Positions 39,798 through 53,198 of a DNA stretch of 64,000 bases are shown here, piece after piece. Source of the DNA: Plotosus lineatus. Taxonomy: Eukaryota; Chordata; Actinopteri; Siluriformes; Plotosidae. The stretch is from assembly GCA_024760905.1 (NCBI GenBank), contig CM045732.1, forward strand, positions 56,168,496 through 56,232,495. Reading direction: 5' to 3'. A program made the translations under genes and the position numbers. The notes beneath the pieces were generated by a model. It did no database searches. It saw only the letters and a list, made by a program, of their open reading frames with translations, and had not been told where the DNA came from. Numbering within the stretch: the first letter of the stretch is position 1; the number at the start of each line of letters is the position of its first letter.

Positions 39798-42700
39798 ATG
39801 GAGTACTGGAGCTTGTTTTTTTTATTCCTGCTGATGGGAGGTTGTTATTCTCAATATAAACCTACATGGGAGTCGATTGATTCCAGACCCCTTCCTGAAT
39901 GGTTTGATCAAGCAAAATTTGGGATCTTTATACACTGGGGTGTGTTTTCGGTCCCCAGCTATGGCAGTGAATGGTTCTGGTGAGTTTTCTACACAACCTG
40001 TCTGTGTTTGTATTAAAACCCGTTGTGGTAATAAGTGTGCTGCTGAGTAGCCCAGGTGGTGTTCACTGGGTGATCTGATTAAAGTAATGACATTTTCTAC
40101 TGACTCAGGGAGATAATTCCTTTGGAATTATAAAACAGTAATTATTTGGTGTGTTACAAGTGTCATTACTGATAAAATGAGATTCAATCTGAGCAGTTTA
40201 ACTGTGACATCAATGCTTTTCATTTTATTTGTTTATAGGCAATGAACTTTCATCATGAAAATCTCAAGAAATAAGATTTCTCATTTCTTTTTCTTGACCC
40301 AAAAAATGTTTGGCCCTGCAAGGGCCTGGCAAACTGTCTAGGGTGTATACCACCCTTGGCCAAAGTCGGCTGAGATGGGCGCTCGGCTGAGCAGGGCGCA
40401 TACCTCCCAGTGACCCTAATTAGGATTAAGTGCTTTAGAAAGTGACTGAATGAGTGAAAAAAATGTTCGAATTGTTTTTCAACAGGTGGTATTGGCAAGG
40501 CAAGAAAGTCCCATCCTATTTGAGTTTTATGGCGAAAAACTATCCCCCTGGATTCACGTATCAAGACTTTGCACCGCAGTTCACTGCTGAGTTCTTCAAT
40601 GCCAAAGACTGGGTGGATATCTTTGCATCCTCAGGAGCAAAGTATATCGTCCTCACAACTAAACACCACGAAGGTTTGTGTAAATATCCTGGTAAAAGTG
40701 AATAAATTAAAGAATACATTTATTTATTATACCATGTAATACTGTACTTCAGTAATTACACACACACAGACACAAAACCAGCATAATAATTAGAGCTGTG
40801 CAATAAAACCGGTTTATCGATTTAAACTGGTTCTAACATACAAACAATATGTATTGCAATTCTCTGATGCAAAACCAGTTTTTTGACATACATTTGGAAA
40901 ACTTCGGAACGGTTAAAAAAAAAAACTTGGGCTATTCCCGCTAATTGAACTGGAAGTAATGCTTTCGTTAAAAAAAAAAAAAAAAAAATGGCAACCGCAG
41001 TGGTCGCGACATGTAATCCTGACACAACCGTGTTTCCATCCACTTATCTACAGTTATTCAGTGTGTGGAGAGCCAGGTATAATAAGAGCCATGCTGTGAT
41101 TGGGCAGTGTGGATGTCACGAAGGCCTTCAGCCAATAGAATTTGTTTTTATACAGGATACGGAAATTCCTGGTAAAAACAAAACCACGGTTCATGTTGTT
41201 AATTGCTCAGAAATTTACTGACCTACTGCATCTAGATTTTTGCTTAAACATTTATTTTAAAATGAGCAAAAGAGGGAAGCGGTCCCATGAACCTGATCTC
41301 CAACAAAGCACATTAATCATGCATGTTTGGTTTTTTTTTTTGCTTAACATGGCAATAATATTTGTGGACTCTGTAAAAAATGGCGTCACACAATTTGCGG
41401 ACTCGGCCACAGGTTCAACATGCTCCAAATCGGTCCCATATTCCGGTAAATTACACTCCACTTTCCTCCAGCATAATGATAATATTAATTTGATTTATAT
41501 GATAAATGATATTGCATGTAATTATTGTGACGTTCTAAAGTTTGACGGTGTTTCCTGAGCCGTCAGTGTCACTGTGAGTGTTATACATGCTGCACGTGCC
41601 CAGCAGGCCTATAGGCATCGCTATGATGGCATTAATATACTGCATATACATGTAATGTTATATATAAATCTTCTTCTTTTCCTTTCGGCTTTTCCCTTCA
41701 GGGGTCGCCACAGCGAATCATCTGCCTCCATCTCACCCTATCCTTTGCATCTTCTTCTCTTACACCAACGACCTTCATGTCCTCCTTTACCACATCCATG
41801 AATCGTCTCTTTGGTCTTCCTCTAGGCCTTTTGCCTGGTAGTTCCAGCCTCAGCATCCTATTACCAATATACTCACTATCCCTCCTCTGTACATGTCCAA
41901 ACCATCTCAATCTAGCCTCTCTGACTTTGTCTCCAAAACGTCTTACATGTGCTGTCCCTCTGACGTGCTCATTCCTAATCCTATCCATCCTCGTTACTCC
42001 CAAAGAGAACCTCAACATTTTCATCTCTGCTACCTCCAACTCTGCCTCCTGTCTTTTCCCCAGGGCCACTGTTTCTAACCCATACAGCATCGTTGGCCAC
42101 AACACCGTTTTGTACACTTTTCCTTTCATTTTTGCCGATACCCTCCTATCACACATCACACCGGACACTTTTCTCCAACCATTCCAGCCTGCCTGCACAC
42201 GCTTCTTCACCTCTTTTCCACACTCTCCATTGCTCTGGATTGTTGAGCCTAAGTACTTAAAATCCTCCACCTTTCTTATCTCTGCTCCCTGTAATCTCAC
42301 CGTTCCTCTTTGGTCCTTGGCATTCATGCACATGTATTCTGTCTTACTGAGGCTAATCTTCATTCCCCTCCTTTCCAGGGCATACCTCCACCTCTCTAGA
42401 TTTTCCTGCACTTGTTCTCTGCTCTCACTACAGATTACAATGTCATCTGCAAACATCATAGTCCATGGGGAATCTTGTCTAACCTCGTCTGTCAGCCTGT
42501 CCATCACCATAGCGAACAAGAAGGGGCTGAGAGCTGACCCTTGATGCAGTCCCACCTCCACCTTGAACTCTTCTGTCACACCGACAGCACACCTCACCAC
42601 TGTCTTACATCTCTCATACATGTCCTGCACCACTCTAACATACTTCTCTGCCACTCCAGACTTCCTCATGCAATACCACAGTTCTTCTCTCGGCACCCTG

Positions 42701-45700
42701 TCATATGCTTTCTCCAGATCCACAAAGGCACAATGCAGCTCCGTCTGACCTTCTCTGTACTTCTCCATTAACATCCTCAAGGCAAACACTGCATCTGTGG
42801 TGCTCTTTCTGGGCATGAAACCAAACTGTTGTTCACAAATGCTGACTTCTGCCCTTAGTCTAGCTTCCACTATTCTTTCCCATAACTTCATCGTATGGCT
42901 CATCAACTTTATCCCTCTGTAGTTGCCACAACTCTGCACGTCTCCCTTGTTCTTAAAAATGGGCACCAGCACACTTCTCCTCCATTCCTCTGGCATCCTC
43001 TCACTCTCTAAGACCTTGTTAAATGTTCTTGTCAGAAAATCTACTGCTACCTCTCCTAGACACTTCCATACCTCCACCGGTATGTCATCAGGACCAACTG
43101 CCTTTCCATTCTTCATCCTCTTCAATGCCCTCCTCACTTCACCCTTACTAATCTTTGCTACTTCCTGGTCCTCAACAGTCACCTCTTCTACTCTTTTCTC
43201 TCTCTCATTTTCCTCATTCATCAGCTCTTCAAAGTACTCTTTCCATCTTCCCAGCACACTTCTGTCATCAGTCAATACATTTCCCTCTCTGTCCTTTATC
43301 AATCTAACTTGCTGCACGTCCTTCCCATCTCTAGCTCTCTGCTGTGCCAACCTGTATAATTCATTTTCTCCCTCCTTACTTTCCAGCCGAGCATACAAGT
43401 CATCAAACGCGCTCTGTTTGGCCTTTGACACTGCTACCTTTGCCTTACGCTGTGTCTCCCTGTACTCCTGTTTACTCTCTTCGGTTTTGTCAATGTCCCA
43501 CTTCTTCTTAGCTAATCTCTTCCTTTGTACACACTCCTGCACTTCCTCATTCCACCACCAAGTCTCCTTATCTACTTTCCTTCCAGATGACACACCAAGT
43601 ATTCTCCTACCTGTCTCCCTGATCACATTCGCTGTAGTTGTCCAGTCATCTGGAAGCACTTCCTGACCACCCAAAGCCTGTTTCAACTCCTCCTTGAAGA
43701 CAACCCGACACTCTTCCTTTTTCAACTTCCACCACTTTGTCTTCTGCTCTGCCTTTGCCTTCTTCACCTTCCTCACCATAAGCATCATCCTGCACACCAT
43801 AATGTTATATATAATGCAGTAATGTTATATATAAATAATCCTGCACACCATAATGTTATATATAATGTGTAATGTTATATATAAATGCAGTATATCAATC
43901 TACTGCTCATAGGGTCACATGTCTGATGAGGTCTAGTCATGCATGATACAGTTCTACGCATGCGTGGATGACGCTCCACCTTTAATTCCGCCTTAAAAAT
44001 TTTATATAATGATTAAGGCTTCACAATATGCTAATAAAAGCACTAGATGCAATTAATTATTCTATTGTTTTTGTGTATTTAATGTTTAAATCGCTTTTCT
44101 TGCTCAATATGCCGTTCTATTTCAGTGTTAATGCTTGTGCCAAAGTTTAAAACATTAAATTTTCATAAGTAAATTTTTTCTGATGCTTACAATTTGTATA
44201 TTAATGACTAAAAACAATGTTTTTAATGTTGTTGATTTTCTCTTTTTGAAATAAAGAATAAATACTGTCAAGAACAGGCTCACTTTTAATTTAATATTAT
44301 TCTTGCAATATATCGCAATGCATAAAATCTAGGCAATACCCACCCCTAATAATAAAACACAACCTTTCCTACTGTGGTCCTTAAATAGTCAAATGATTAC
44401 ATGGCTATGCCAATTTGCATATAACGTTTCATATCCAGTTGTTGTCAGATATTTACATACACACTAATCACGGGAATGAATGTCGTAACCGTATTGGCCT
44501 TTCACTGATTTATAGAATTGTTATTTTTCTAAGTCAGAAAAATACTACAGCATATACAGTACGTTTTTAAGAGGCAAACATGGCTTAAATAATTTGACAT
44601 ACTGAGATATTCATAAATTTGAAAAGAGAATTCAATATGCTTCAAAATTAGGTATAATGCATGATATAGCATGAATACTGAGTTACATCACTTTGTGTGT
44701 CGCTATTCAGGAAATGCAACTCCTGAGCAAATAGCTGTTATAATTACAGAACCAGTTTCTGTATCTCCAGATTTGAAACTGCCTAACATCCAAACACGAC
44801 ACAATATCGGGTTTTTGGTCAATCGGTGTAATAATAGTACTAGCGTCTTCCTAGCTCTCTTTACACCGAGTCATGATCGCTTTGAGGCTTGTCATTGGTT
44901 TATTGCTGTATGATTCAGGAAATCCTTTGATTCTGTAAGTAGGTAGAGTGTTCAAATGTTGATAACAAGGAAATACCCTGAGCAATCATAAAAACAAATT
45001 GAAAATCAGCAAAATAAGTGGATATTTATATTGTCTTCCAACAAATTGGACATGGGACCCTTTCTTAAACAAGCATTTTAGCATGGATATATTATGTGCA
45101 TTGAAGGATGATGTACTGTATTTTTTCAATATCATGTTTCTGACTTACCGTACTTTGGCTCAAACTCAATACAACTACCTTGTGATGTAATGGATATTAT
45201 GCTGGAGAGGGTCATGTATGTGCAAATGTACAACGTTTCTGGCTTATTCGGACAAACTTGAGGTTTCAGTGCTCAAAAGATTTTGCTCCTTGGTTTGTAT
45301 TCAGCATACAATGTTAGTCTCAAGCAGTAAATTCTGGATGACTATAGGATGGGAAATTGAAAGTGCAAGCCAGGAAATGAAGTAATAAAAAACAAATTAT
45401 TCTGTAATTTCTCAGGTTTCACCTTGTGGGGTTCAAAGTACTCATGGAACTGGAATGCAGTGGATGTTGGGCCAAAACGGGACCTGGTAGATGAAATATC
45501 TAGTGCCTTACGGACGCACACGGACCTGCGCTTAGGACTCTACCATTCTCTCTTCGAGTGGTTTAACCCACTTTTTAAAACCGATGCAGCCAAAAATTTT
45601 ACCACCTCTTTGTTCCCTCAAGAGAAGACCCTGCCAGAGCTTTATGAGATTGTGAACAAGTACAAACCTGAAGTACTATGGTCTGATGGTGATGGAAATG

Positions 45701-48700
45701 CCCCAGATCGGTACTGGAATAGCACAGGGTTCCTTGCATGGCTATACAATGAAAGGTGACGCATTTTCACTGTATAATTACTCCATAGCAATGCTTATCA
45801 ATATATAGACAGTCAAATATATAACAAATAAGTAATGAAAGGGATCCTATATATTTCATTAGTTTAATGCAACTATTTAAGTATTAGTGCAACTGTATAG
45901 ATTTTAACACATTTTATTGAAATTGGCGTGAGATTCAAGAAGACATTTATAGGCTTAATGTTTTTAATTCACATACCTAGTAAATTAGGTTAATAAGCAT
46001 AAGAAAACAATTATAATTTATATAATTAACTATTAATACATTTTTTTTTTTAAATTTTCATTATTGTAGCTAAATTTGCAGCCCCCTTGGTATGGTGCTT
46101 GAATACCTCTGGAACCTTTTTCTCTCCCGTAGTTATGTTTCATATTTTGTAGACAATATTTCTTGGCTGTCACTGCATACCCATTGATGAATAATGTTTT
46201 CACAGCCCTGTGCGGGACACTGTAGTGACTAATGATCGATGGGGAAAGGATTGTATTTGTTCACATGGAGGATATTACACATGCGCTGACCGCTACAACC
46301 CAGGACACCTGCTGAAGCACAAATGGGAGAATTGCATGACAATTGACCAGCACTCATGGGGCTATAGACGAGATGCTAAGTTCAGCGATTACCTCACCAT
46401 TGAGAAGCTAATTAAGGTATGTGCAGCAAGTATGACTCCAGTAAATGTGTGTAACATGCAAGGCAATTGTTAAAAACAATTCTTTTAGAACATGGTTTTA
46501 TTTTCATAAATCTAAATTTAGATTAATCAAGATGGATTCCAAAGGTTGCAAAATGGAAAGTAAATCATAACATAGCTCTCTATAAACTACATAACCAGCA
46601 TTCTGGCATGATTTAAATGGCTAGAGGAGTGAACACACGTGCTCACTGACCACTGTGTGGTCCAAATTCAAGTCACAAAAACCTACACACAATGTCCTGC
46701 GGAATGAAAATCGGCACATCACAGTACCACACATGTAGCTCACGCTAAAGGTAACCCATATCCAGGAAAAAAAATAATTTCTGCTATTCAGGCATGTTCT
46801 GTCTTTCTTTCTTTCTTCCTTTTCGGCTTTTCCCATTCTCGAGAGTCACCTCAGTGAATCATCTGATTTGCACATTTTGATTTGGCATGTTTTGTTTTGT
46901 TTTTGTTTTTTTTTACGTCAGATGCCTTTCCTGTCACAACCCTTTAGCAAGGGACAGAAACATGCTGATGGCTTTGCAGCTACTCTTTACGAAAGTCAGC
47001 AATGGTTCTTTTACATGCCTCTCACCATAGACAGTGAGAGACATGGCCCGCCTTTGATAACCCAGTTAGCTGCATAGTGGGGACAGTGACAACCCTGTGG
47101 GGACTCGAACCCTATTCACCAAACCATCACTGCCCAACCTAGGCATGTTGGAGTATTAAAACTACTGAAGAAAGGTCTCACCTGACTTTAGGCTTTGCTA
47201 CTAATGTATGTCACGGTTCCATTTTGCTGCTTCAGGAGGAAAATTTAGCTGAACATTGAAAAGTAAGGTTAAAAATAAAGTATTGACATGATATTGAAAG
47301 TTTTTTAAAGAATAGTGAGACTGTTGGACTTTTCACCCTCTATTCCAGTGGTTCCCAACCCCTGGGCCGCGGACCGGTACCGGTCCGTGGATCAATTGGT
47401 ACCGGGCCGCACAAGAATTAATTATTTATTTCTGTTTTATTTATTATCCGAGTCTGAACAATCCTTTATTTTTGAAAAAAACTTTTATTTTGAAAAATGA
47501 CCGGATTCTCTTGGTTTCATGTGGGTCATGTGAGTGCTAAAATGTAACCCACAAGGGGATAGCACATGAACAGAGGCGAGTTGGACATGTTTCATACAAT
47601 AGTGGGGATTTCGGGTGAGACCGAGCCTGAGCCTTCATTCTCCCAGCTGGTGCACCATCACCTGTGTGGTTTTTTTTGTTTGTTTGTTTTTTGTTTTTTT
47701 TTAAAAGAAGAGTTCGAGCTCGATTAAAAAATGTAATGCTTAATCCTGATTAGGGAGGCCGGCGCACATCTCAGCCAACTCTGGGCAAGGACAGGATATT
47801 ATATTTACAATATAAACAAGCTACCCCCACCACCCCCGGGCCACGGTAAAATTGTCAAGTGTCTGCGGTGATGAAAAGGCTGGGGACCACTGCTCTATTC
47901 TGTACTGTGAAGCGACTAGTAGTGACTGTAGTGACATTAATCCGTCCTGGATAGGATGATCGGTTCATCGCAGGTTATTAGGAGGAAAGTGCTGAAGAAA
48001 AATTCTCTGAAGACAAATCAAAATATGTAATATGTGTTTGCTTTACAGACCCTTGTGGAGACTGTGTCCTGCGGGGGGAATTTGTTAATGAATGTTGGAC
48101 CAACACATGACGGCCGCATTATTCCCATATTTGAAGAGAGATTGAGGCAAATGGGCCAGTGGTTGAAGGTTAATGGTGAAGGAATCTACAATTCGACTGC
48201 TTGGAGAGCACAGAACGACAGTGTCACTCCTGAAATTTGGTGTGTCTCAAATTTAAGTACACTTTCTTTAATCAATAAAGTAAACAAGTCATGTAATAAT
48301 TTAGTGATCAGTGGTGCACTGACAAGGTGCATGGCTACTAACTTGGAGATCGCAAGATTGAATCCAGGTTGATGCTGCAGCCATTCACAGCTGGAAGACC
48401 ATGGAAGCTAATTAGCCAAGGTCTCATTGGAGAGAAGGTTGGCATATGTTCATCTCCCTGATACTCAAATTGATCATCAGCCAATCATGGGTGTCTGTGG
48501 GTCCATGTGCACACTTTTCTTGGGTGTGTTTGACCTCCCAACATACAACAGTTTATAAAGGTGCAGGTAGCAGCATCATGTGGCATGGAGGGAGCATGAG
48601 CTTCCACACACCTCATTCCTGTTGGTCGTGATTGAAGGATAGAGAGTCCATGCTTGACAGTTGGGAATTAAATCGGTGGAGATAACTTCTGAAGCAATTA

Positions 48701-49800
48701 GCCATAATTATTCCACTCAACTGTATTATATTCCTTGTTGAATGATCACAGAACATGATACACAATGAAAACAATCAAAAAGTGCTTGGTTTTGATTAAC
48801 AACAAAGATCTCACTTTTCAGTTGCATAGTAAGTGTTGTTTTTATTCTTTAGGTACACATGGAAGCCACAGGAGAAGGCAGTCTATGCATTTTTGCTTTC
48901 ATGGCCAAGTAAAGGATATGTTATTCTCAATGAACCTCAAGCATTAGAATCTCAAACACAGGTAACTATATTTATATCTCATTTCGTTCATTGATGGTCA
49001 GGTTTACAAAACATTATACTAACTAGTTTGGCTCATTTATCAGTAAGATTAAGTACAATTCAAACTTGGTGCTGTTAAAGTTGTCAATATGATGTAATGC
49101 TTAATACAATGAATGAAGGGAAATTGGGCCCAGCTAACTATTAATAGTGGGCCCAGTGGCGTAGTGGTTCAGGTGCTGTGCTCATAATCAGGAGGTTGTG
49201 TGTTCAATTCCCAGTTAGACCGCCACTGTGCAAAGAACCCTGGGCAAGGTCTCAACCACAAGTGTGCCTCTGTTCACCCAGCAGTATAAATGGGTACCAG
49301 TAAACATATACTGGGAAGGTAACTTGCAATGGACTAGCGTCCCATCCAGGAGGAGTTGTACTCCTGGTCACTACACGCTACAGAAACCGGGGATAAGCAC
49401 TGGCCTGAGGAGCCACTAGGCTCAGGTGTAAAAAGCCCAGACCTATTAATTAGCGAAGGAGATGCAGAAAGGCCCTCGCAAATACAACAGACAGTAAATG
49501 CACATAATCATGTGCAAACAGCCTTAATCATAGAATATATAACGATAAGATCAAACACATCTGAAGAGACACTCACGCACTCATTCATGCACACACACAC
49601 TCACTTTTAAGCATTATTCTTTCTCACCTTGTTTCTTGTGTTCTTCTTCTGCACCAAACCAGGCGGTGTTACTCGGCTATAAACCCCTGAAGTGGTTACC
49701 AGTGAAGCCCAAAGGTTTACAGATCTACCTTCCTACTTTGTCTCCAGATCAGATGCCCTGTTCCTGGGCTTGGACAATTCGCCTGACTGGTGTAGTTTAG
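39798..49800 (+). CDS. fuca2: Plasma alpha-L-fucosidase (FUCA2), glycoside hydrolase family 29
   Basis: It removes terminal alpha-L-fucose from glycoproteins, in the secretory/lysosomal route. Coding exons: 39798-39979, 40486-40673, 45416-45755, 46206-46416, 48049-48239, 48853-48961 and 49663-49800, 452 aa (human FUCA2 467). Residues 1-18 form a signal peptide (hydrophobic [11 protein letters not shown]). GH29 landmarks: [37 protein letters not shown], and VLWSDGDG with the nucleophile Asp at about 214, followed by a C-terminal beta domain. Details such as [29 protein letters not shown] and [14 protein letters not shown] fit FUCA2 better than FUCA1. Several N-glycosylation sequons are visible (NFT, NST). 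The 4.7 kb intron 2 carries an RTE LINE in antisense. Confidence 0.93.
40290..40465 (+). mobile_element. SINE-3 3' fragment in fuca2 intron 1
   Basis: CAAAGTCGGCTGAGATGGGC, CAGTGACCCTAATTAGGATT and AGTGACTGAATGAGTGAA form the 3' half of the family. It ends about 20 bases before the exon 2 acceptor. Confidence 0.6.
41670..43800 (-). mobile_element. RTE-type LINE copy A, 3' complete, 5' truncated, open RT frame
   Basis: On the minus strand a 700-codon open frame (43800-41698) carries a non-LTR reverse transcriptase: [61 protein letters not shown] and the FADDIVIC catalytic core. The C-terminal [10 protein letters not shown] region and the short RTE-like 3' end follow (complement of TTTCGGCTTTTCCCTTCAG). 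The endonuclease half is missing. TAATGTTATATATAAAT before the tail (41653-41669) recurs after the 5' end, consistent with a target duplication. The uninterrupted frame points to a young insertion. It is antisense in fuca2 intron 2. Confidence 0.9.
43801..45415. other. Remainder of fuca2 intron 2
   Basis: A short local duplication (43801-43897) is followed by 1.5 kb of AT-rich sequence with no feature I can support. Confidence 0.4.
46799..47140 (-). mobile_element. SINE-1 copy in fuca2 intron 4
   Basis: Minus-strand head, body and RTE-like tail (complement of TTTTCGGCTTTTCCC at the low end). AGGCATGTT is duplicated at 46790-46798 and 47141-47149. The tail is followed on the low-coordinate side by a TTTC-rich end. 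Confidence 0.88.
47346..47892. mobile_element. hAT MITE with exact 8 bp target duplication
   Basis: Starts CAGTGGTTCCCAACCCCTGG and ends GGGGACCACTG, inverted at the tips. CTCTATTC is repeated exactly at 47338-47345 and 47893-47900. The interior holds a (GTTT)n run and a SINE-3-like snippet. No coding capacity. Confidence 0.92.
49146..49442 (+). mobile_element. SINE-2 copy in fuca2 intron 6
   Basis: GTGGCGTAGTGGTTCAGG and TGTGTTCAATTCCC give the tRNA-like A and B boxes; the body matches 6805-7121. CTATTAAT is duplicated at 49138-49145 and 49443-49450. Confidence 0.85.
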
Positions 49801-50120
49801 GAATATTAATCATGCTCAGTGGTATTTCTTAAAGATTATGCACAGCGCTCGCATGGTTATACTGACACCGAGTGAACGCCATGTTATTCTAATGTGTAAC
49901 TTTTTTTTTTTTTTTTTTGAGTGTCCTTTTGTGATCGTGCTTTTTGATTTGTTGGTTTGATTTTTTTTTTTTTTTTTTTTCTGTAGTGGAATATTGTTAA
50001 TGTCTGTAATCAGTTATTATTGTTTGGGGTATGATAAAGTAAAAATTATTTTAACTCCCACAGGGATAGAAAATTATATGTTGTAATTTTTTTTTTTTTT
50101 TTATAATGAATTACAGTACC

Positions 50121-50126
50121 AATAAA
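50121..50126 (+). terminator. Polyadenylation hexamer AATAAA for fuca2
   Basis: AATAAA lies 321 bases after the fuca2 stop, preceded by several poly-T runs in the presumed 3' UTR. It is the first canonical hexamer downstream. Confidence 0.6.
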
Positions 50127-51546
50127 TTTGCTCACTTTTGCAGAGAAAAGTTGATTTTAAATCTGTTTCTTGTGATGAAATATATCACACAGAGACTTGT
50201 TTAGAACAATGGATTTGCTTTATTTTTTTCAGTTTCTTACTTCCATTCAATAATTTTCAAACAGCATTGTATTTCTCTGATACAAACAACCTATTTAGGC
50301 AGCATGGCAGTTTGAAATACCTGCCATAGTCCACTTATGAAACTGTTGGGAATTCGAGAGCATCACATGCCATATCAAGACACATGTGCTTACTTCCCTC
50401 CACCCAGAAACTCCCTATTGGAGTTATTCAGGGCAGCTGTGCCAGGAATAGCGCTATACTGTTTATGCAGATCACAGGCCCTTTCAGTTCTTCATGTTAA
50501 AGTGTTTAGATGCACAGGTGTAGTTCTTCCCTATACTATATTTCAACCAACTTTGTACATTTGAACTGTCATCGCCTCCTTTACCCTCAGGTCTTATGTT
50601 GTGCTGCAGGGCATCTGAACATGACATGAGTGAGTGCAGGAAAACCTTTTCTAGACTGACCACATATTTTTATGTTAAATGTGATGGCGATGACATCAGA
50701 AAGAGAATTCATTGAGTATTTATTATACACAGTACTGCCATACAAAGATCAACGACAATATTGTGAAGACACAATGAATAAAAAAATGTCTTATTTACCA
50801 TAATCACTTACAGAGTATGTTGTGGTGCATAACTGGTTTTACTACTGACCACGAACTCAAAGAATATGTCAAACTGTAGTACTTATAGTTACCACTAGAC
50901 CACCACTGCCCCACACACACACACACACACACACACCTTATATGTCAGCTCACTCATTATTACAAAGACACTTTCTACTTGGTGACTGCAGCATGGATGC
51001 AAGTGTAATATTGTACACTAATGTCCTTGCTTTCTTATAGCTGTGCTCATCTTTTCTCAAAGCTGAATTCATCTTTCTTCTTGCATTCCTCTGGCCTTCC
51101 CTCCCTTTCTCTGCAGTGGGATTGTAAAACTTCAGAGCAAGCTGAAATCTATTTCTGTCCCTCTGTCTTCTCTTCTGGCTGCTGCCAACCAGACCCTGCA
51201 TTGTGACAGTGATAGACATCTCCCCCAGCCAATCAATACACCAAGTGTTTATGCCAAGAAACATAAACATTTTCCATTTCCTTCCCATTCCTCTTGCATG
51301 AGACTCAGGGATAAGTAGCAAAGCCTAGTCAAGAGCATTGAGTGAAAAACAGGAACCTTGGTACTTGCACTATGAGCATGGAAAATGAAGTGTTTAAGTT
51401 TGGAGGAAGGCTCTGAACTCCAGGAATCAGTCAGGGTGAGAATGAAGATAAGCACAAATTCACTTTGTTAGGTATGTATGTGATCCTTTAGGAGTTGTTT
51501 TGTATTAATTTTTCTGATTTTAATTTCCAGTATGAGCTTGTATGAA
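50127..51546. other. Intergenic, no gene supported
   Basis: There are only short scattered frames. A SINE-1 tRNA-head scrap (TACCACTAGACCACCACTGCCC, about 50890-50912) is followed by (CA)n (50914-50936). The 123-codon minus frame at 50950-51321 has no recognisable domain. Confidence 0.45.
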
Positions 51547-53198
51547 ATATAAGTCACCATGTGCTGCTTCACTAACAGCAGTAGAACCCAAACTTAATAA
51601 TCTAGCTGTAAAAATAATTTTTCCAGTTTCATTGAAAAAGTATTTTTAAAATATTTATTTAAGGCCATTCAATTCAGTGTCTTGTGCCCATGACAACCAC
51701 TAACAATAGCTGGTATAGCCATCAGCATGGATGACCACTACAACTGTACATGTGCAGTAGAAGCTTACATAGCAGCTGCAACATAAACACAGGCATGAAA
51801 ATGCACAGCATGCTGCCACCTTTGTAACAGAAATAAACACAATCGTATGCACTGACGAGAGGCAACGTTGACACTACAGACAGCGCCAAGGCCAGGTCAG
51901 GGAAGTAGGACAGCAAAATAAACACGATACAAAAAATAGAGAGACCTGAACACAAACTTGGGGCATACTGAACAATACTGGATTGCTAGCAACATAATAA
52001 ATAAATTACTTGTTCACTTGTACACTAGATGTAGGTATAATACCTCATCTCATCTTCTGCTAAGACCAGGGTCAGGTCGTGGGGGCAGCAACCGAAGCAA
52101 AAAGGTCCAGATGTCCCTCTCCCCAGGCACTTCCTCCAACTCTTCCCGGGGGAACACCGAGGCAGTTCCAGACAAGCTGAGAGACATAGTTCCTCCAGCG
52201 TGTTTTAGGTCAACCCCAGGGTCTCTTCCTGATTGGACATGCCCGAAACACCACACCAGGGAGGCGATCGGGAGGCATCCTGACCAGATGCCTGAGCAAT
52301 CTCAACTGGCCCCTCTCAATGCGGAGGAGCAGCGGATCTACTCCGAGCTCTCCATGGATGGTAGAGCTTCTCACCTTATCTCTAAGGGAGAACCCTGCCA
52401 CCCGGCGAAAGAAACTCATATCAGCCACTTGTATCCGCAATCTTGTTCTTTCAGTCACTACCCAAAGCTCATGGCCATTGGTGAGGGTTAGAATGTAAAT
52501 CGAGTGGTAAATCAAGAGTGTCGCCATGCGGCTCAGCTCCTTCTTCACCACGACGGGCTCCATTTAACAGCAGAGGCTGCAGCGATCCGTCTGTCGATCT
52601 CCCGCTCCATCACTCGTGAACAAGACCCCAAGATACTCCTCCACTTTGGCAGGACCTCATTCCCGACCCGGAGGGTGCATTCCACCATTGTCCGACTGAG
52701 AACCATGGCCTCGGACTTGGAGGTACTGATCTTCATCCCGGCTGCTTCGCACTCGGCTGCGAATTGCTCCAATGAGAGCTGGAGGTCCCGACTTGATGAA
52801 GCCAAAAGGACAACATCATCCGCAAAAAACAGAGACGAGATCCGATGGCCACCAAACCAGAACCCCTCAATGCCTCGACTGCACCTAGAAATTCTGTCCA
52901 TAAAAATTATGAACAGAATCAGTGACAATGGACAGCCTTGGTGGACTCCAACTCCCACCGGAAACGAATTCGACCTGTTGTTACCAATACGGACCAAACT
53001 CTGGCTCTGGTAATACAGTGACCGGATGGCCCGTAGCAACGGGTCCGGAACGCCATACTCCTGGAGCACGTCCCACAAGATTGTTCGAGGGACACGGTCG
53101 AAAGCTTTCTCCAAATCCACAAAACACATGTGGACAGATTGGGCAAACTCTCATGCCCCTTCCAGAATCCTGTATAATACCTAAATATGCTCAATAAT
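51547..53198. repeat. Unclassified dispersed repeat, copy 2, split by a LINE
   Basis: Bases 51547-52045 match copy 1 (22197-22706). The match stops at TATAATACCT, a LINE follows, and the match resumes with the same TATAATACCT at 53173 and continues AAATATGCTCAATAA. Copy 1 therefore shows the empty site. Confidence 0.8.
52046..53171 (-). mobile_element. Non-LTR retrotransposon (Rex/L2-like), 3' part
   Basis: The minus-strand frame 53129-52545 carries reverse-transcriptase blocks: FVDLEKAFDRVPRTILWDV, GVHQGCPLSLILF and SLFFADDVVLL. Frames at 52210-52563 and 52050-52256 continue with the C-terminal region ending LLRLLPPRPDPG, so there are frameshifts. The 3' end on the minus strand is GATGAGATG-like. 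GTATAATACCT (11 bp) flanks it at 52035-52045 and 53172-53182. It is 5' truncated, and clearly a different family from the RTE copies. Confidence 0.88.

Noticed and set aside
41777..42544. 255-codon plus-strand frame, and 42923-43666
   Set aside because: They are antisense shadows of the open reverse-transcriptase frame of RTE copy A.
50950..51321. 123-codon minus-strand frame between fuca2 and the repeats
   Set aside because: No domain, no splice context and no repeat match; most likely chance.
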